Below are positions 7,935 to 16,104 of a stretch of DNA of 24,607 nt, in pieces (position 1 is the stretch's first letter; each line of letters begins with the position of its first letter). The position numbers and the translations under genes are program-made. The notes under the pieces were generated by a model. It saw only the letters and a list, made by a program, of their open reading frames with translations, searched no databases and was not told where the DNA came from. This DNA is from Bacillota bacterium. Its GTDB lineage: Bacteria; Bacillota; Bacilli; Bacillales_A; Planococcaceae. The stretch lies in NCBI GenBank assembly GCA_023405135.1, contig JAEXYZ010000058.1, positions 1-24,607 on the forward strand, in the 5' to 3' direction.

Positions 7935-8822
7935 ATGCTGATTGGTTCACACGTTTCGATGAGTGGGAAGGAAATGCTTCTTGCTTCAAGTAAAGAGGCT
8001 GCTTCATATGGTGCAACAACATTTATGATTTATACTGGAGCACCGCAAAACACTCGTCGAAAAGCTATTGAAGAGTTAAATATTGAAGCAGGACTAGCTC
8101 ATATGAAGGAGCAAGGCCTTTCAAATATTGTTGTACATGCACCATATATTATTAATATTGCAAATACTACAAAGCCTGAAACTTTTGCACTTGGCGTTGA
8201 GTTTTTACAAAAGGAAATTGAACGTACAGCTGCTATTGGTGCAACACAAATCGTTTTACACCCAGGTGCCCATGTCGGAGCGGGGGTTGATGCAGGTGTT
8301 GCAAAAATAATTGAAGGTTTAAATGAAGTATTATCTGCTGACTTTCCTGTACAAATTGCATTAGAAACGATGGCAGGGAAAGGTTCTGAAATTGGAAGAA
8401 CCTTTGAAGAACTAGCTCAAATTTTTGATGGTGTAAAAAATAATGAACGTTTATCTGTTTGTTTTGATACTTGTCATACCCACGATGCAGGTTATGATAT
8501 TATCAATGATTTTGATGGTGTATTAGAGCAATTTGATAAACTAATAGGCGTAGACCGCATTAAAGTCGTTCATATTAATGACAGCAAAAATGTATGTGGA
8601 GCCGCAAAAGACCGTCACGAAAACATTGGATTTGGACATATAGGATTTGAAGCTCTATACAAAATCGTTCACCATGAACAATTTAAAGAGGTTCCAAAAA
8701 TTTTAGAAACACCTTGGGTTGGAAGTGACTCAAAAAATAAAAAAGCGCCTTATAAATACGAAATTGAAATGCTTCGTACAGGGAACTATAAACCTGAAGA
8801 AATTGAAGCATTAACTGTTTAA
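7935..8822 (+). CDS. nfo: Endonuclease IV (AP endonuclease)
   Basis: Zinc-dependent AP endonuclease of base-excision repair, TIM-barrel fold, which cuts 5' of abasic sites. The metal-ligand motifs of the family are all visible: VVHAPYIIN, VLHPGAH, ALETMAGKG, CFDTCHTHDAGYD, VVHINDSKN, DRHENIGFGH and ILETPW. Length, 295 residues, is normal. I chose the ATG at 7935, eight bases after AGGAGG (7921-7926); an in-frame TTG at 7929 is only two bases from it. It lies 50 bases after cshB with no terminator between, so the two are probably one operon, as in B. subtilis (yqfR-yqfS). Confidence 0.96.
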   Translation: MLIGSHVSMSGKEMLLASSKEAASYGATTFMIYTGAPQNTRRKAIEELNIEAGLAHMKEQGLSNIVVHAPYIINIANTTKPETFALGVEFLQKEIERTAAIGATQIVLHPGAHVGAGVDAGVAKIIEGLNEVLSADFPVQIALETMAGKGSEIGRTFEELAQIFDGVKNNERLSVCFDTCHTHDAGYDIINDFDGVLEQFDKLIGVDRIKVVHINDSKNVCGAAKDRHENIGFGHIGFEALYKIVHHEQFKEVPKILETPWVGSDSKNKKAPYKYEIEMLRTGNYKPEEIEALTV

Positions 8823-8828
8823 CGAATG

Positions 8829-8863
8829 ATGCACTGAGCAAACTATGCTTAGTGCATTTTTTA
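8829..8863 (+). terminator. Intrinsic terminator after nfo
   Basis: ATGCACTGAGCA (8829-8840) and TGCTTAGTGCAT (8846-8857) form a 12-base stem with a 5-base loop (one G-U pair), followed by six T. Confidence 0.88.
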
Positions 8864-8870
8864 TTAGAAA

Positions 8871-8982
8871 AGCGGAGGCGGCTCGTTCTGGCTCGACATG
8901 CGCTGGAAGCTTTCGCCAAGCGTGCTTGCACGTGCAGAAGGAAGCTGAAGCGACACGAGAGCCAAGCCGCCGGAGCTAGACA
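8871..8982. repeat. G+C-rich palindromic intergenic element
   Basis: A block of about 110 bases, much richer in G+C than its surroundings, forms a long imperfect inverted repeat. AGCGGAGGCGGCT at the left end is answered by AGCCGCCGGAGCT at the right end, with an inner arm pair around AGCTTTC / GGAAGCT and a small palindrome CACGTG near the middle. It sits between the nfo terminator and the next gene. It contains no ORF or T-tract. It resembles the dispersed, hairpin-forming intergenic repeats common in Bacillaceae; only one copy is in this window. Confidence 0.55.
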
Positions 8983-9021
8983 TTATTCAAAGATTTTCTA
9001 GTTTTTACTCAGGAGGATTCA

Positions 9022-10449
9022 ATGAAAAAAAAAATAAGTATTATAATGCTCATCTTACTAATGGTCAGTCAAGTAACCACAGTATATGCTGACTCGAATA
9101 TAGAAAATTTCGTCCAATCCCAACTAGGGAATGACAATATTAGTGTTTCCGTAAGAAATATAGAAACTGGGAAAGTAATTTATATGAAAAATGGCGATTT
9201 TGGAATGAAGCCTGCCTCCACATTAAAACTACTAACTGCTGCAACAGCACTTGATGTTCTAGGATCAAATTATCGTTTTACTACGAAGGTTTATATTGAT
9301 GGATTGATTGTAAATGGTGTGCTAAGAGGAAATGTTTATATAAAAGGGGGAGGTGACCCAACTCTCCAAAAGAAAGACTTTATTGCCTTTGCAGATACTT
9401 TAAAGCTTCAAGGGATAAAAATGATTGATGGCGACTTATATGGTGATGATACTATTTTTTCTGGGCCACAGCTGCCACCAGGTGTAGCAAGTGCGGATGA
9501 AAGCTACTACTTTGCATCAAGAACATCTGCTTTAACAATGTCTCCTGATTATGATTACGATGCAGGTACAATCATTGTCGATGTTTCCCCAACTACAATT
9601 GGAAGTCAACCAATTATAAGTGCAAGGCCGAATGAAAGTGGAATGGTCATTCAAAACAATGCGGTAACGGTAAGTGCAAATCAAGCAAACACTATACAAA
9701 TTGAAAGACAATTTCAAACAAATAATATTGTCGTGACAGGCAATATACCAGTAGGAAGTACATTTAAAGATTGGGTTACACTATATGACCCAACAATAAA
9801 CACATTGCATGCCATTAAGAATATTTTCAAACATTCGGGTATCGACTTTTTAGGGAATTCAGAAATAAATCGAAAGAAAGTGCCAGAAGATGCTTCAATG
9901 ATTTATGCAAAACATTCTATGCCGTTAAAAGTATTAATTAATCCCTTTTTAAAGCTTAGTAACAATAGCATTGCAGATATTTTAGTTAAAACTTTAGGTA
10001 AAAAGGCTTCCGGTGAAGGATCTACTGAAGAGGGAATAAAGGTATTAAAAAAATACGGAGCATCGATCGGGTTGGAACCAAATAAATGGAGGCTTGAGGA
10101 CGGCTCTGGATTATCACATAATAATCAAGTTACAGCAAATGAATTGACACTACTATTAGATGAGGTAATGAATGAACCATATTTCGATGAATTTTATAAA
10201 GGGCTGCCAATAGGAGGGCAAAAAGAACGTTTAGAGGGAGGTTCACTTAGAAAGCGATTTAATGCAGACCAATATAAAGAACGAGTTATTGCGAAAACAG
10301 GAAGCATTTCAGGTGTTTATACGTTAGCTGGCTATGTCAAGGCTAATAGTGGAACTACTTATTCCTTTGCAATTATGACACAAAATCAACAGAGGATAGC
10401 AGTTCCTTCGATTGATGAAGTTGTCAAATATATTATAAATTCCTATTAA
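9022..10449 (+). CDS. dacB: D-Ala-D-Ala carboxypeptidase/endopeptidase, PBP4 (S13) family, copy 1
   Basis: Secreted low-molecular-weight penicillin-binding protein of peptidase family S13 (475 residues), expected to trim or cleave peptidoglycan cross-bridges outside the membrane. It has a signal peptide, with a likely cut after VYA at residue 23. Active-site motifs are complete: S66-T-L-K69 in KPASTLKLL, S313-N-N315 in LSNNSIADI and K425-T-G427 in AKTGS. The long insert of the family lies between the first and second motifs (GDPTL, GDDT, DYDAGT). AGGAGG precedes the ATG. A close paralogue follows at 10624. The symbol is by family; B. subtilis calls its S13 enzyme DacC. A strong hairpin follows, so the two copies have separate transcripts or differential read-through. 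Confidence 0.9.
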   Translation: MKKKISIIMLILLMVSQVTTVYADSNIENFVQSQLGNDNISVSVRNIETGKVIYMKNGDFGMKPASTLKLLTAATALDVLGSNYRFTTKVYIDGLIVNGVLRGNVYIKGGGDPTLQKKDFIAFADTLKLQGIKMIDGDLYGDDTIFSGPQLPPGVASADESYYFASRTSALTMSPDYDYDAGTIIVDVSPTTIGSQPIISARPNESGMVIQNNAVTVSANQANTIQIERQFQTNNIVVTGNIPVGSTFKDWVTLYDPTINTLHAIKNIFKHSGIDFLGNSEINRKKVPEDASMIYAKHSMPLKVLINPFLKLSNNSIADILVKTLGKKASGEGSTEEGIKVLKKYGASIGLEPNKWRLEDGSGLSHNNQVTANELTLLLDEVMNEPYFDEFYKGLPIGGQKERLEGGSLRKRFNADQYKERVIAKTGSISGVYTLAGYVKANSGTTYSFAIMTQNQQRIAVPSIDEVVKYIINSY

Positions 10450-10498
10450 AAAATGTTAAAAAAGTCGATTAGTAAACGACTTTTTTAACATTTTTTTA
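10448..10498 (+). terminator. Intrinsic terminator between the two S13 genes
   Basis: AAAAAATGTTAAAAAAGTCG (10448-10467) pairs perfectly with the segment 10477-10496 (CGAC, T6, AACA, T6), a 20-base-pair stem with a 9-base loop and a T-rich 3' arm. It overlaps the stop codon of copy 1. Confidence 0.88.
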
Positions 10499-10623
10499 TT
10501 CGCATTAATTGTGTCTTTCAAAATAGTAGTCTATTAAATATATTAAAAATATGCTATAAAAATAGAGTGTGACAAATTTATATTAAAATAATAGTTATTA
10601 ATTACCCTATATGGGAGGCATCT

Positions 10624-12063
10624 ATGAAGAAGAGAATACTCGCATACATACTTATTTTCACACTAATACTTAGTAATTTTACGTTTTTACAGTCTGCTTC
10701 AGCTGCAACAAATTTAGATCAAACAGTGAAATCCCAATTAGGAAATTCGAACATTGGTGTTTCATTAAGATCATTAACAACAGGTAATGTGTTATATGAA
10801 AAAAATGGAGATGTTGGGAGAAAGCCTGCATCTACTTTAAAACTATTAACGTCATCTGCTGCACTAGACGTCCTAGGTCCAAACTATCGATTTGAAACTA
10901 AATTATTTATCGATGGAAAAATACAAAATAACATATTATATGGTGACTTATACATAAAAGGTGAAGGCGATCCGACTTTAAATAAAAATAACTTTCTAAC
11001 CTTTGCCAAAATATTAAAACGTAACGGAATTAAAAAAATAACTGGAAATATTTATGGTGATGATACTGCATTTTCAGGTTCACAATTATCACCAGGAATT
11101 GCTCCTGAAGATGAAAGCTATTATTATGCAGCTCGTACATCATCTATAACAATGTCCCCTAACAATGATTATGATGCTGGAACAATGATTATTAATGTAA
11201 AACCTACAAAAGCAGGACGTTCTCCACAAATTATTGCAGAACCTAATACTAGTGGCATGCGAATTCAAAATCGTGCCAAAACAGTTAGCAAGGGTCAAAG
11301 GAATACAATTAATATCGTAAGAAGATATAAAACGAATCAAATCATTATTACTGGTAATATTCCAATCGGTAGCTCTGCAAAAGAATGGGTAACATTATTT
11401 GATCCAACTATTAATACGTTGCATGCAATTAAATTGACCCTTGCAGATACAGGGATAAAATTTGCTTCTACAACGTCTGTAAAACGCAAAACTGTTCCGG
11501 AAAATGCAAAATTATTATATACAAAACAATCTATTCCATTGAAAACATTGATAAAACCATTTGTTAAATTAAGTAATAATAGCATTGCGGATATTTTAGT
11601 AAAAACGATGGGTAGAGAAGTATATGGTAAAGGACATATAAATCTAGGATTAAAAGTATTAAATGACTATGGAAATTCAATTGGATTACATATGGACAAT
11701 TGGAGCCTTGAAGACGGTTCTGGGATGTCGCATAAAAATCGTGTCACTCCAAATGAATTAACAGCCCTTTTATTAAATGTACGAAATGAACCAAATTATC
11801 CTATGTTATATTCAAATTTACCGATTGGTGGACAGAGGGATCGTTTAATAGGGGGAACTTTAAGAAATCGATTTACAACAACAGCTTTACGTAATCGTGT
11901 TGTCGCAAAAACAGGTACATTGGATGGTGTCTATACATTAGCTGGATATGTAACAGCTAAAAGTGGAAGAACATATGCCTTCGCGATTATGACACAAAAT
12001 CAAACTTCTAATAAAGTGTATGAAATCGATAACGTTGTTAAAAAAATTATAAGTGATTATTAA
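10624..12063 (+). CDS. D-Ala-D-Ala carboxypeptidase/endopeptidase, PBP4 (S13) family, copy 2
   Basis: Second S13-family penicillin-binding protein (479 residues), alignable with copy 1 almost without gaps and identical at well over half the positions by eye. The signal peptide ends near SASA (residues 24-27). Catalytic motifs are S70-T-L-K73, S317-N-N319 and K429-T-G431, all intact, so both copies should be active. It is more basic than copy 1. GGGAGG lies just upstream of the ATG. The 170-base gap before it (terminator plus about 120 A+T-rich bases) suggests its own promoter, though I cannot pick one reliably. The pair is a tandem duplication with later divergence; division of labour (for example growth versus sporulation) is unknown. 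Confidence 0.9.
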   Translation: MKKRILAYILIFTLILSNFTFLQSASAATNLDQTVKSQLGNSNIGVSLRSLTTGNVLYEKNGDVGRKPASTLKLLTSSAALDVLGPNYRFETKLFIDGKIQNNILYGDLYIKGEGDPTLNKNNFLTFAKILKRNGIKKITGNIYGDDTAFSGSQLSPGIAPEDESYYYAARTSSITMSPNNDYDAGTMIINVKPTKAGRSPQIIAEPNTSGMRIQNRAKTVSKGQRNTINIVRRYKTNQIIITGNIPIGSSAKEWVTLFDPTINTLHAIKLTLADTGIKFASTTSVKRKTVPENAKLLYTKQSIPLKTLIKPFVKLSNNSIADILVKTMGREVYGKGHINLGLKVLNDYGNSIGLHMDNWSLEDGSGMSHKNRVTPNELTALLLNVRNEPNYPMLYSNLPIGGQRDRLIGGTLRNRFTTTALRNRVVAKTGTLDGVYTLAGYVTAKSGRTYAFAIMTQNQTSNKVYEIDNVVKKIISDY

Positions 12064-12064
12064 A

Positions 12065-12102
12065 AAATTAGAGGCTACCAGTATATGGTAATCCTCTAAT
12101 TT
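12065..12102. terminator. Bidirectional terminator between converging genes
   Basis: AAATTAGAGG (12065-12074) pairs with CCTCTAATTT (12093-12102), with inner ACCA/TGGT pairing. A-rich sequence on the left gives a T-run for the minus strand. It ends both the S13 copy 2 gene and the minus-strand gene whose stop codon (12098-12096) lies inside the stem. Confidence 0.75.
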
Positions 12103-12344
12103 GTATATGAATCATAAATTTTCATTAGTTTCTTTAATTTTTTCTTCCCGATAATTTTTTCAACCTCTTTTAAAAATGCTTTTGGGATACCAGTAATTAT
12201 CCAAGTAAATGAAGCTTTATCAACTAATGGTCGTAATTTACGAACTTCCTCTACAGATAAATCAACGTCATATTGTTTGGCGAATTTTACGATTTCTTTA
12301 TCAGATTTCGTTAAAAACGCTTCAATAAATTCCATCTGTTTCAA
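12096..12344 (-). CDS. Small conserved protein, DUF2624/YqfT-like
   Basis: An 82-residue cytosolic protein, alpha-helical and charged (KQYDVDLSVEEVRKLRPLVDKA; C-terminal EKIIGKKKLKKLMKIYD). It has no membrane segment or catalytic motif. The pattern KYAKQYDV followed by a helix is like B. subtilis YqfT (DUF2624), and yqfT is near nfo there too, so position supports the call. The start is TTG at 12344, preceded by GAAAGGATG with suitable spacing; the next in-frame ATG (12335) lacks a site. It converges on the S13 copy 2 gene and shares its terminator. Function is unknown, and the family name is tentative. Confidence 0.7.
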   Translation of the reverse strand: MKQMEFIEAFLTKSDKEIVKFAKQYDVDLSVEEVRKLRPLVDKASFTWIITGIPKAFLKEVEKIIGKKKLKKLMKIYDSYTN

Positions 12345-12410
12345 TAAATCATCCTTTCAATACTAATCAATTAAGAATTGTTCCACACCTAAGTTTTCAA
12401 GCTCACTCAC

Positions 12411-12439
12411 TTTACAATTTGCCGAAAATCAACTATACT
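12411..12439 (+). promoter_or_regulatory. Promoter of the zinc operon
   Basis: TTTACA (12411-12416), a 17-base spacer and TATACT (12434-12439) make a good sigma-A promoter. The predicted transcription start is just before or inside the Zur box that follows. Confidence 0.6.
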
Positions 12440-12448
12440 AACATGTTG

Positions 12449-12471
12449 TAAATCGTAATGATTATGAATTA
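12449..12471. promoter_or_regulatory. Zur box
   Basis: The core AATCGTAATGATTATGAATT closely matches the Bacillus Zur operator (AAATCGTAATNATTACGATTT) with inverted TCGTAAT/ATTATGA arms. It lies directly downstream of the -10 element and 15 bases before znuC, so zinc-loaded Zur, encoded by the third gene, should repress the operon by blocking initiation. Confidence 0.8.
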
Positions 12472-12486
12472 GAAAGAAGAGAAAAA

Positions 12487-13233
12487 ATGAGCGAAACAAT
12501 AATTGAAATGAAAAATGTATCTTTTCAATATGAATATACGCAAGTGTTGAATGATATTTCCTTTAAAGTACAAGAAGGGGATTTTCTTGCAATCCTAGGT
12601 CCAAATGGCTCAGGAAAATCCACTCTATTGAAATTATTGCTTGGCATCATTAAACCGATGAAAGGTGAAATAAAACTGTTTGGTCAACCAAATGATTCCT
12701 TTCGAAAGCGTGAATGGATAGGTTATGTTTCACAAAAGTCCAATGCCTTTAATTCAGGTTTTCCGGCAACTGTTGAAGAAGTAGTGAAAAGTGGTCTTTC
12801 TAAAAAAGTTGGTTTATTTAAACGAATGCCAAAGGATGCAAAAGAAAGAGTTCAACACACATTAAAATCAGTAGGAATGGAAGATTTCAGTGACCGCAAT
12901 ATTGGTCAACTTTCTGGTGGACAGCAGCAACGGGTCTTTATCGCGCGGGCACTTATTTCAGAACCGAAAGTTTTAATTTTAGATGAACCTACTGTTGGAA
13001 TTGATCATGAAAATGTTCAATCATTTTATGATATGTTAGCAACATTAAACAAGGAACAAAATATTACAATTATTTTAGTTACCCACGATGTCGACACAGT
13101 ATCGAATCGAATTAGTCATGTTGCTTGTTTAAATCAAACAATTCACTTCCATGGGTATAAACAAGATTTTGATGCAATATCACAAGAGCAACTTGACAAA
13201 TGGCAAGGTCATGCCGTTCGAAAGATTCATTAA
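12487..13233 (+). CDS. znuC: Zinc ABC transporter ATP-binding protein
   Basis: ATPase subunit (248 residues) of a metal-type ABC importer. It has Walker A GPNGSGKST (38-46), a Q-loop around YVSQKS, signature LSGGQQQR (142-149), Walker B LILDEPT (163-169) and the switch His in THD. It is followed by the permease gene after 16 bases and then a Zur-type regulator, and is preceded by a Zur box, which identifies zinc as the substrate. The ribosome binding site (AGAAGAG) is weak compared with its neighbours. Homologous names in use are zurA/adcC. No substrate-binding gene accompanies it here. Confidence 0.92.
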   Translation: MSETIIEMKNVSFQYEYTQVLNDISFKVQEGDFLAILGPNGSGKSTLLKLLLGIIKPMKGEIKLFGQPNDSFRKREWIGYVSQKSNAFNSGFPATVEEVVKSGLSKKVGLFKRMPKDAKERVQHTLKSVGMEDFSDRNIGQLSGGQQQRVFIARALISEPKVLILDEPTVGIDHENVQSFYDMLATLNKEQNITIILVTHDVDTVSNRISHVACLNQTIHFHGYKQDFDAISQEQLDKWQGHAVRKIH

Positions 13234-13249
13234 AGAGGAGAAGGCATAA

Positions 13250-14101
13250 ATGATTGAAGCAATTTTAAATTATGAATTTTTACAAAATGCCTTTTTCTCA
13301 GGGCTTATCATTGGTGTTATTGCACCATTATTAGGTGTATTTATTGTTGTTAGACGAATGTCTTTAATTGCAGATGCGTTGTCTCATGTAACGTTAGCGG
13401 GAATTGCAGGTAGCTTATATTTAAGTCAGTCCATTTCTTCCCTTGCTTTATTAAATCCAATTTATCTCGGCATTGCTGCTTCTGTTAGTGGCTCTATTTT
13501 AATCGAGCGTTTGCGGAGTTTATATAAGCATTATGAAGAATTAGCAATACCTATTATTATGAGTGGCGGTATTGGACTTAGTGCTATTTTTATTTCTTTA
13601 GCAAGTGGCTTTAACTCGGACATAATGAGTTATTTATTTGGCTCTGTTTCGGCGGTTTCAAGACATGATTTATGGGTTGTTATTTTTATCGCAATCGTTG
13701 TTTTTCTATTTTTACTTGCATTTTTTAAAGAAATGTTTGTATTGTCCTTTGATGAGGAATATGCGAAAGCTAGTGGTTTACCAGCAAAGTGGATTCATTT
13801 GTTATTTATGGTAGTAGTAGCGTTAGTAATTGCAGCAAGTATGCGAATTGTTGGGATTTTATTAGTGTCTTCTTTAATAACGTTACCAGTTGCTGCTAGC
13901 ATGCGTATTGCAAAAGGCTTTAAACAAACAATTCTTTACTCGATTCTATTTGGAGAAGCGGCAGTTATTATCGGATTAGTAAGTGCTTTTTATCTGAATC
14001 TAGCTCCTGGTGGAACTATTGTCGTAACATCAATCATTATTTTAATATCAGTTATTATCGGTAAAAAAAGTGTATTAAAAATGAAAGCAGAAAGGGGTTA
14101 G
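13250..14101 (+). CDS. znuB: Zinc ABC transporter permease
   Basis: Integral membrane permease of the ABC-3 (ZnuB/MntB) family, 283 residues, with about eight or nine hydrophobic helices and little else. Family features include GVFIVVRRMSLIADALSHVTLAG near residue 30-50, DEEYAKASGLPA in the cytoplasmic loop, and the late segment MRIVGILLVSSLITLPVAASM. It follows znuC by 16 bases with AGAGGAG before the ATG, and is followed by zur after five bases. The zinc assignment comes from the Zur box and zur gene; the family alone cannot distinguish Zn from Mn. Confidence 0.93.
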   Translation: MIEAILNYEFLQNAFFSGLIIGVIAPLLGVFIVVRRMSLIADALSHVTLAGIAGSLYLSQSISSLALLNPIYLGIAASVSGSILIERLRSLYKHYEELAIPIIMSGGIGLSAIFISLASGFNSDIMSYLFGSVSAVSRHDLWVVIFIAIVVFLFLLAFFKEMFVLSFDEEYAKASGLPAKWIHLLFMVVVALVIAASMRIVGILLVSSLITLPVAASMRIAKGFKQTILYSILFGEAAVIIGLVSAFYLNLAPGGTIVVTSIIILISVIIGKKSVLKMKAERG

Positions 14102-14106
14102 TTTTC

Positions 14107-14517
14107 GTGAATCTTTCGCGAGCTTGGGAAAAATTAAAAGAACATGGTTATAAAAAAACAGATAAACGCGAGCTTATATTAAATATGTTTGAAGAAACAG
14201 ATAAATATTTAACAGCTCGTGATTTATTAAATGTGTTGAAAAAAGATTTTCCTGGAATGAGCTTTGATACTATTTATCGTAATTTAGCAACATTTGTTGA
14301 TTTAGGGATTTTAGAAGAAACTGAGTTAAATGGTGAAAGAAATTTTAGAATGCATTGTGAATCAGATCATCATCATCATCATTTTATTTGTATGGAATGT
14401 GGGAATGTGAAAGAAATTCCGATCTGTCCAATGGAAATGATTAATGAAAAACTACCAGATTGTACAATTGAGTCTCATAAATTCGAAATTTATGGAAAAT
14501 GTTCAGATTGTCAATAA
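14107..14517 (+). CDS. zur: Fur-family zinc regulator Zur
   Basis: A 136-residue Fur-family repressor: an N-terminal winged helix (about 1-80, with the recognition segment SFDTIYRNLATF), then a metal-binding dimerisation domain. C95-x2-C98 and C132-x2-C135 are the structural zinc ligands. C84 and the run of five histidines at 88-92 supply candidate sensor ligands. The start is GTG, preceded by AAAGGGG. Position as the last gene of a Zur-box operon with znuCB marks it as Zur and not Fur or PerR, and implies autoregulation. No terminator is obvious in the 80 bases after it. Confidence 0.9.
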   Translation: MNLSRAWEKLKEHGYKKTDKRELILNMFEETDKYLTARDLLNVLKKDFPGMSFDTIYRNLATFVDLGILEETELNGERNFRMHCESDHHHHHFICMECGNVKEIPICPMEMINEKLPDCTIESHKFEIYGKCSDCQ

Positions 14518-14591
14518 AGGTTCGAAAAATTTGAGTAGCCAAAAATAACTATTCAATTCTTTATTCAATTATGGTACATTGCATATTAAGT

Positions 14592-14790
14592 GAATAAGTT
14601 TGCAGGGAAAAGACGCGTTTAAAAACGCAAAATGGGAATTCGGTGTGATGCCGAAGCTGTGTCCGCAACTGTATGTGTAGTTTTTAAAACGATACCTTGT
14701 TTTTAGTAGTAAAGAAGGAATGGTTTATGAATGACTCACGAGCCAGGAGACCGGTCTTTTTCTTATCGTAACAAACCTCTTCGGAATTAA
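14592..14790 (+). promoter_or_regulatory. Cobalamin riboswitch 1 (corrinoid salvage genes)
   Basis: A complete AdoCbl-type aptamer is recognisable: AATGGGAATTCGGTGTGATG, then GCTGTGTCCGCAACTGTA, a variable region and the B12 box GCCAGGAGACC at 14742-14752. The 3' part (14775-14845) contains further hairpins, including GAATAT/ATATTC at 14815-14834, leading to a terminator at 14846. It should switch off the downstream btuF-cob genes when adenosylcobalamin is plentiful. The 5' boundary is approximate. Confidence 0.93.
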
Positions 14791-14845
14791 AGAGAATGTA
14801 CGGCAAGATTTGTTGAATATCCATGTGAATATTCCGTAGTTACTG

Positions 14846-14870
14846 CCATCCATTCTTGGGTGGTTTTTTT
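14846..14870 (+). terminator. Riboswitch-controlled terminator
   Basis: CCATCC (14846-14851) and GGGTGG (14858-14863) form a 6-base stem (one G-U) with a 6-base loop, followed by T7. It is the off-state element of the B12 riboswitch expression platform. Confidence 0.75.
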
Positions 14871-14940
14871 ATATGATTAAATTTTACACCTTTGATTAAC
14901 TTGGGAAGTACTTCAAGAAGTTTTATTAAGTGTGGAAAAG

Positions 14941-15045
14941 GTGAGCGATTTAAACAAAGGTATTAGTGCTTTGTGTAACACCACTCACAGAAAGAACATT
15001 TTTCTTATAAATTTCACAGCGACAGTTGTAGGCTATGTGTTCTCG
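14941..15045. repeat. Structured intergenic repeat, copy 2
   Basis: GTGAGCG (14941-14947), GTGCTTTGTGTAAC (14966-14979), ACTCACAG (14983-14990) and CACAGCGACAGTTGTAGGCT (15015-15034) repeat, in the same order, the motifs of the element at 5824-5970. The outer stem is shorter here (GTGAG/CTCAC). It lies between the riboswitch terminator and btuF. Nothing else is recognised in 14871-15153, which is otherwise A+T-rich leader. Confidence 0.5.
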
Positions 15046-15153
15046 AGTTAATTTTTAGTGGAAGATGAATGTAATCGATTTCATTAAGTTAATTATATTA
15101 GGGAATTAGTCCACCCCAATATGTATAAGAAAAAAAAGAAATGAGGAAACACA

Positions 15154-16089
15154 ATGAAGATTTTTAAGAATTTATGGATTGTACTACTAGTAATATCATT
15201 ATTATTAGTTGGATGTACATCAAAAGAAAAAGCAACAACAGAGACTGAAAAGGAAACTGGAGAGCAACAGTCTTATACGGTTGTTGATGACCGTGGCATT
15301 GAACTAACTTTTGAAAAAGTACCAGAAACCGTAGTAACACTATTGCCAAGTATTACAGAAACTTTATTTGAACTAGGTGTTGGCGATAAAATTATCGGAG
15401 TTTCTCAAAATGATACATATCCGGAAGAAGCTCTGGAAATTGAGCGTGTGGCAGATTTTGAAACAGTAAATGCGGAACGAATTGTAGAATTGAATCCAGA
15501 TATTGTATTTGCGTCAGCAAGTAATGAAGGACAAATCGAGCAATTAGAAAGTACAGGACTAAAAGTATTTGTCATTGAATCTGCTCTTTCAGTTGAAGAT
15601 GTTTATGGTGATATCGGGCAAATTGCACAAGTGATGAAAGCGGAGGAGCAAGGGGAGAAAATTGTAGAAGCAATAAAATCTCAAATTGCTTCAGTACAAG
15701 AAAAAACATCTACACTAGATAAAAAGAAAAACGTATACTTTGAAATTTCGCCTGCCCCAGAAGTTTGGTCAATTGGTTCAAACACATTTCAGCAAGAGTT
15801 AATTGAAGCTGCAGGTATTGAAAATGTATTTGCTAAACAAGAAGGTTGGTTTGCTGTCACAGAGGAAGACATTATTAATGTAAATCCAGAAGTTATTGTT
15901 ACAACAGTAAATTTTGGGGATGATCCAGAAGGTGAAATTATGTCGCGGGCAGGCTGGTCAACAATAACAGCTATTCAAAATAAGGAAGTATATTTAATTG
16001 ATCCGGATATTGTAAGTCGTCCAGGACCACGAATCGGTGAAGCAATTGAATTAATGGCAAAAACAGTCTATCCAGAGCTATTTAAATAA
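15154..16089 (+). CDS. btuF: Cobalamin/corrinoid-binding lipoprotein, BtuF-like
   Basis: Substrate-binding lipoprotein (311 residues) of the helical-backbone metal-receptor superfamily, expected to capture corrinoids on the outer face of the membrane for an ABC importer. It has a lipobox LLLVGC with lipidated C21, a Ser/Thr/Glu linker, then the BtuF-like core: VVTLLPSITETLFELG, DTYPEEA, ERIVELNPDIVFAS, SIGSNTFQQELIEAAGIENVF and the ending SRPGPRIGEAIE. ATGAGG lies upstream of the ATG. The B12 riboswitch 280 bases upstream and the downstream cob genes support the substrate; sequence alone could not exclude an iron-chelate binder. No btuC or btuD is adjacent, so the membrane partners must be elsewhere. 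Confidence 0.85.
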   Translation: MKIFKNLWIVLLVISLLLVGCTSKEKATTETEKETGEQQSYTVVDDRGIELTFEKVPETVVTLLPSITETLFELGVGDKIIGVSQNDTYPEEALEIERVADFETVNAERIVELNPDIVFASASNEGQIEQLESTGLKVFVIESALSVEDVYGDIGQIAQVMKAEEQGEKIVEAIKSQIASVQEKTSTLDKKKNVYFEISPAPEVWSIGSNTFQQELIEAAGIENVFAKQEGWFAVTEEDIINVNPEVIVTTVNFGDDPEGEIMSRAGWSTITAIQNKEVYLIDPDIVSRPGPRIGEAIELMAKTVYPELFK

Positions 16090-16104
16090 TTTGTTGAAGA
16101 ACAG

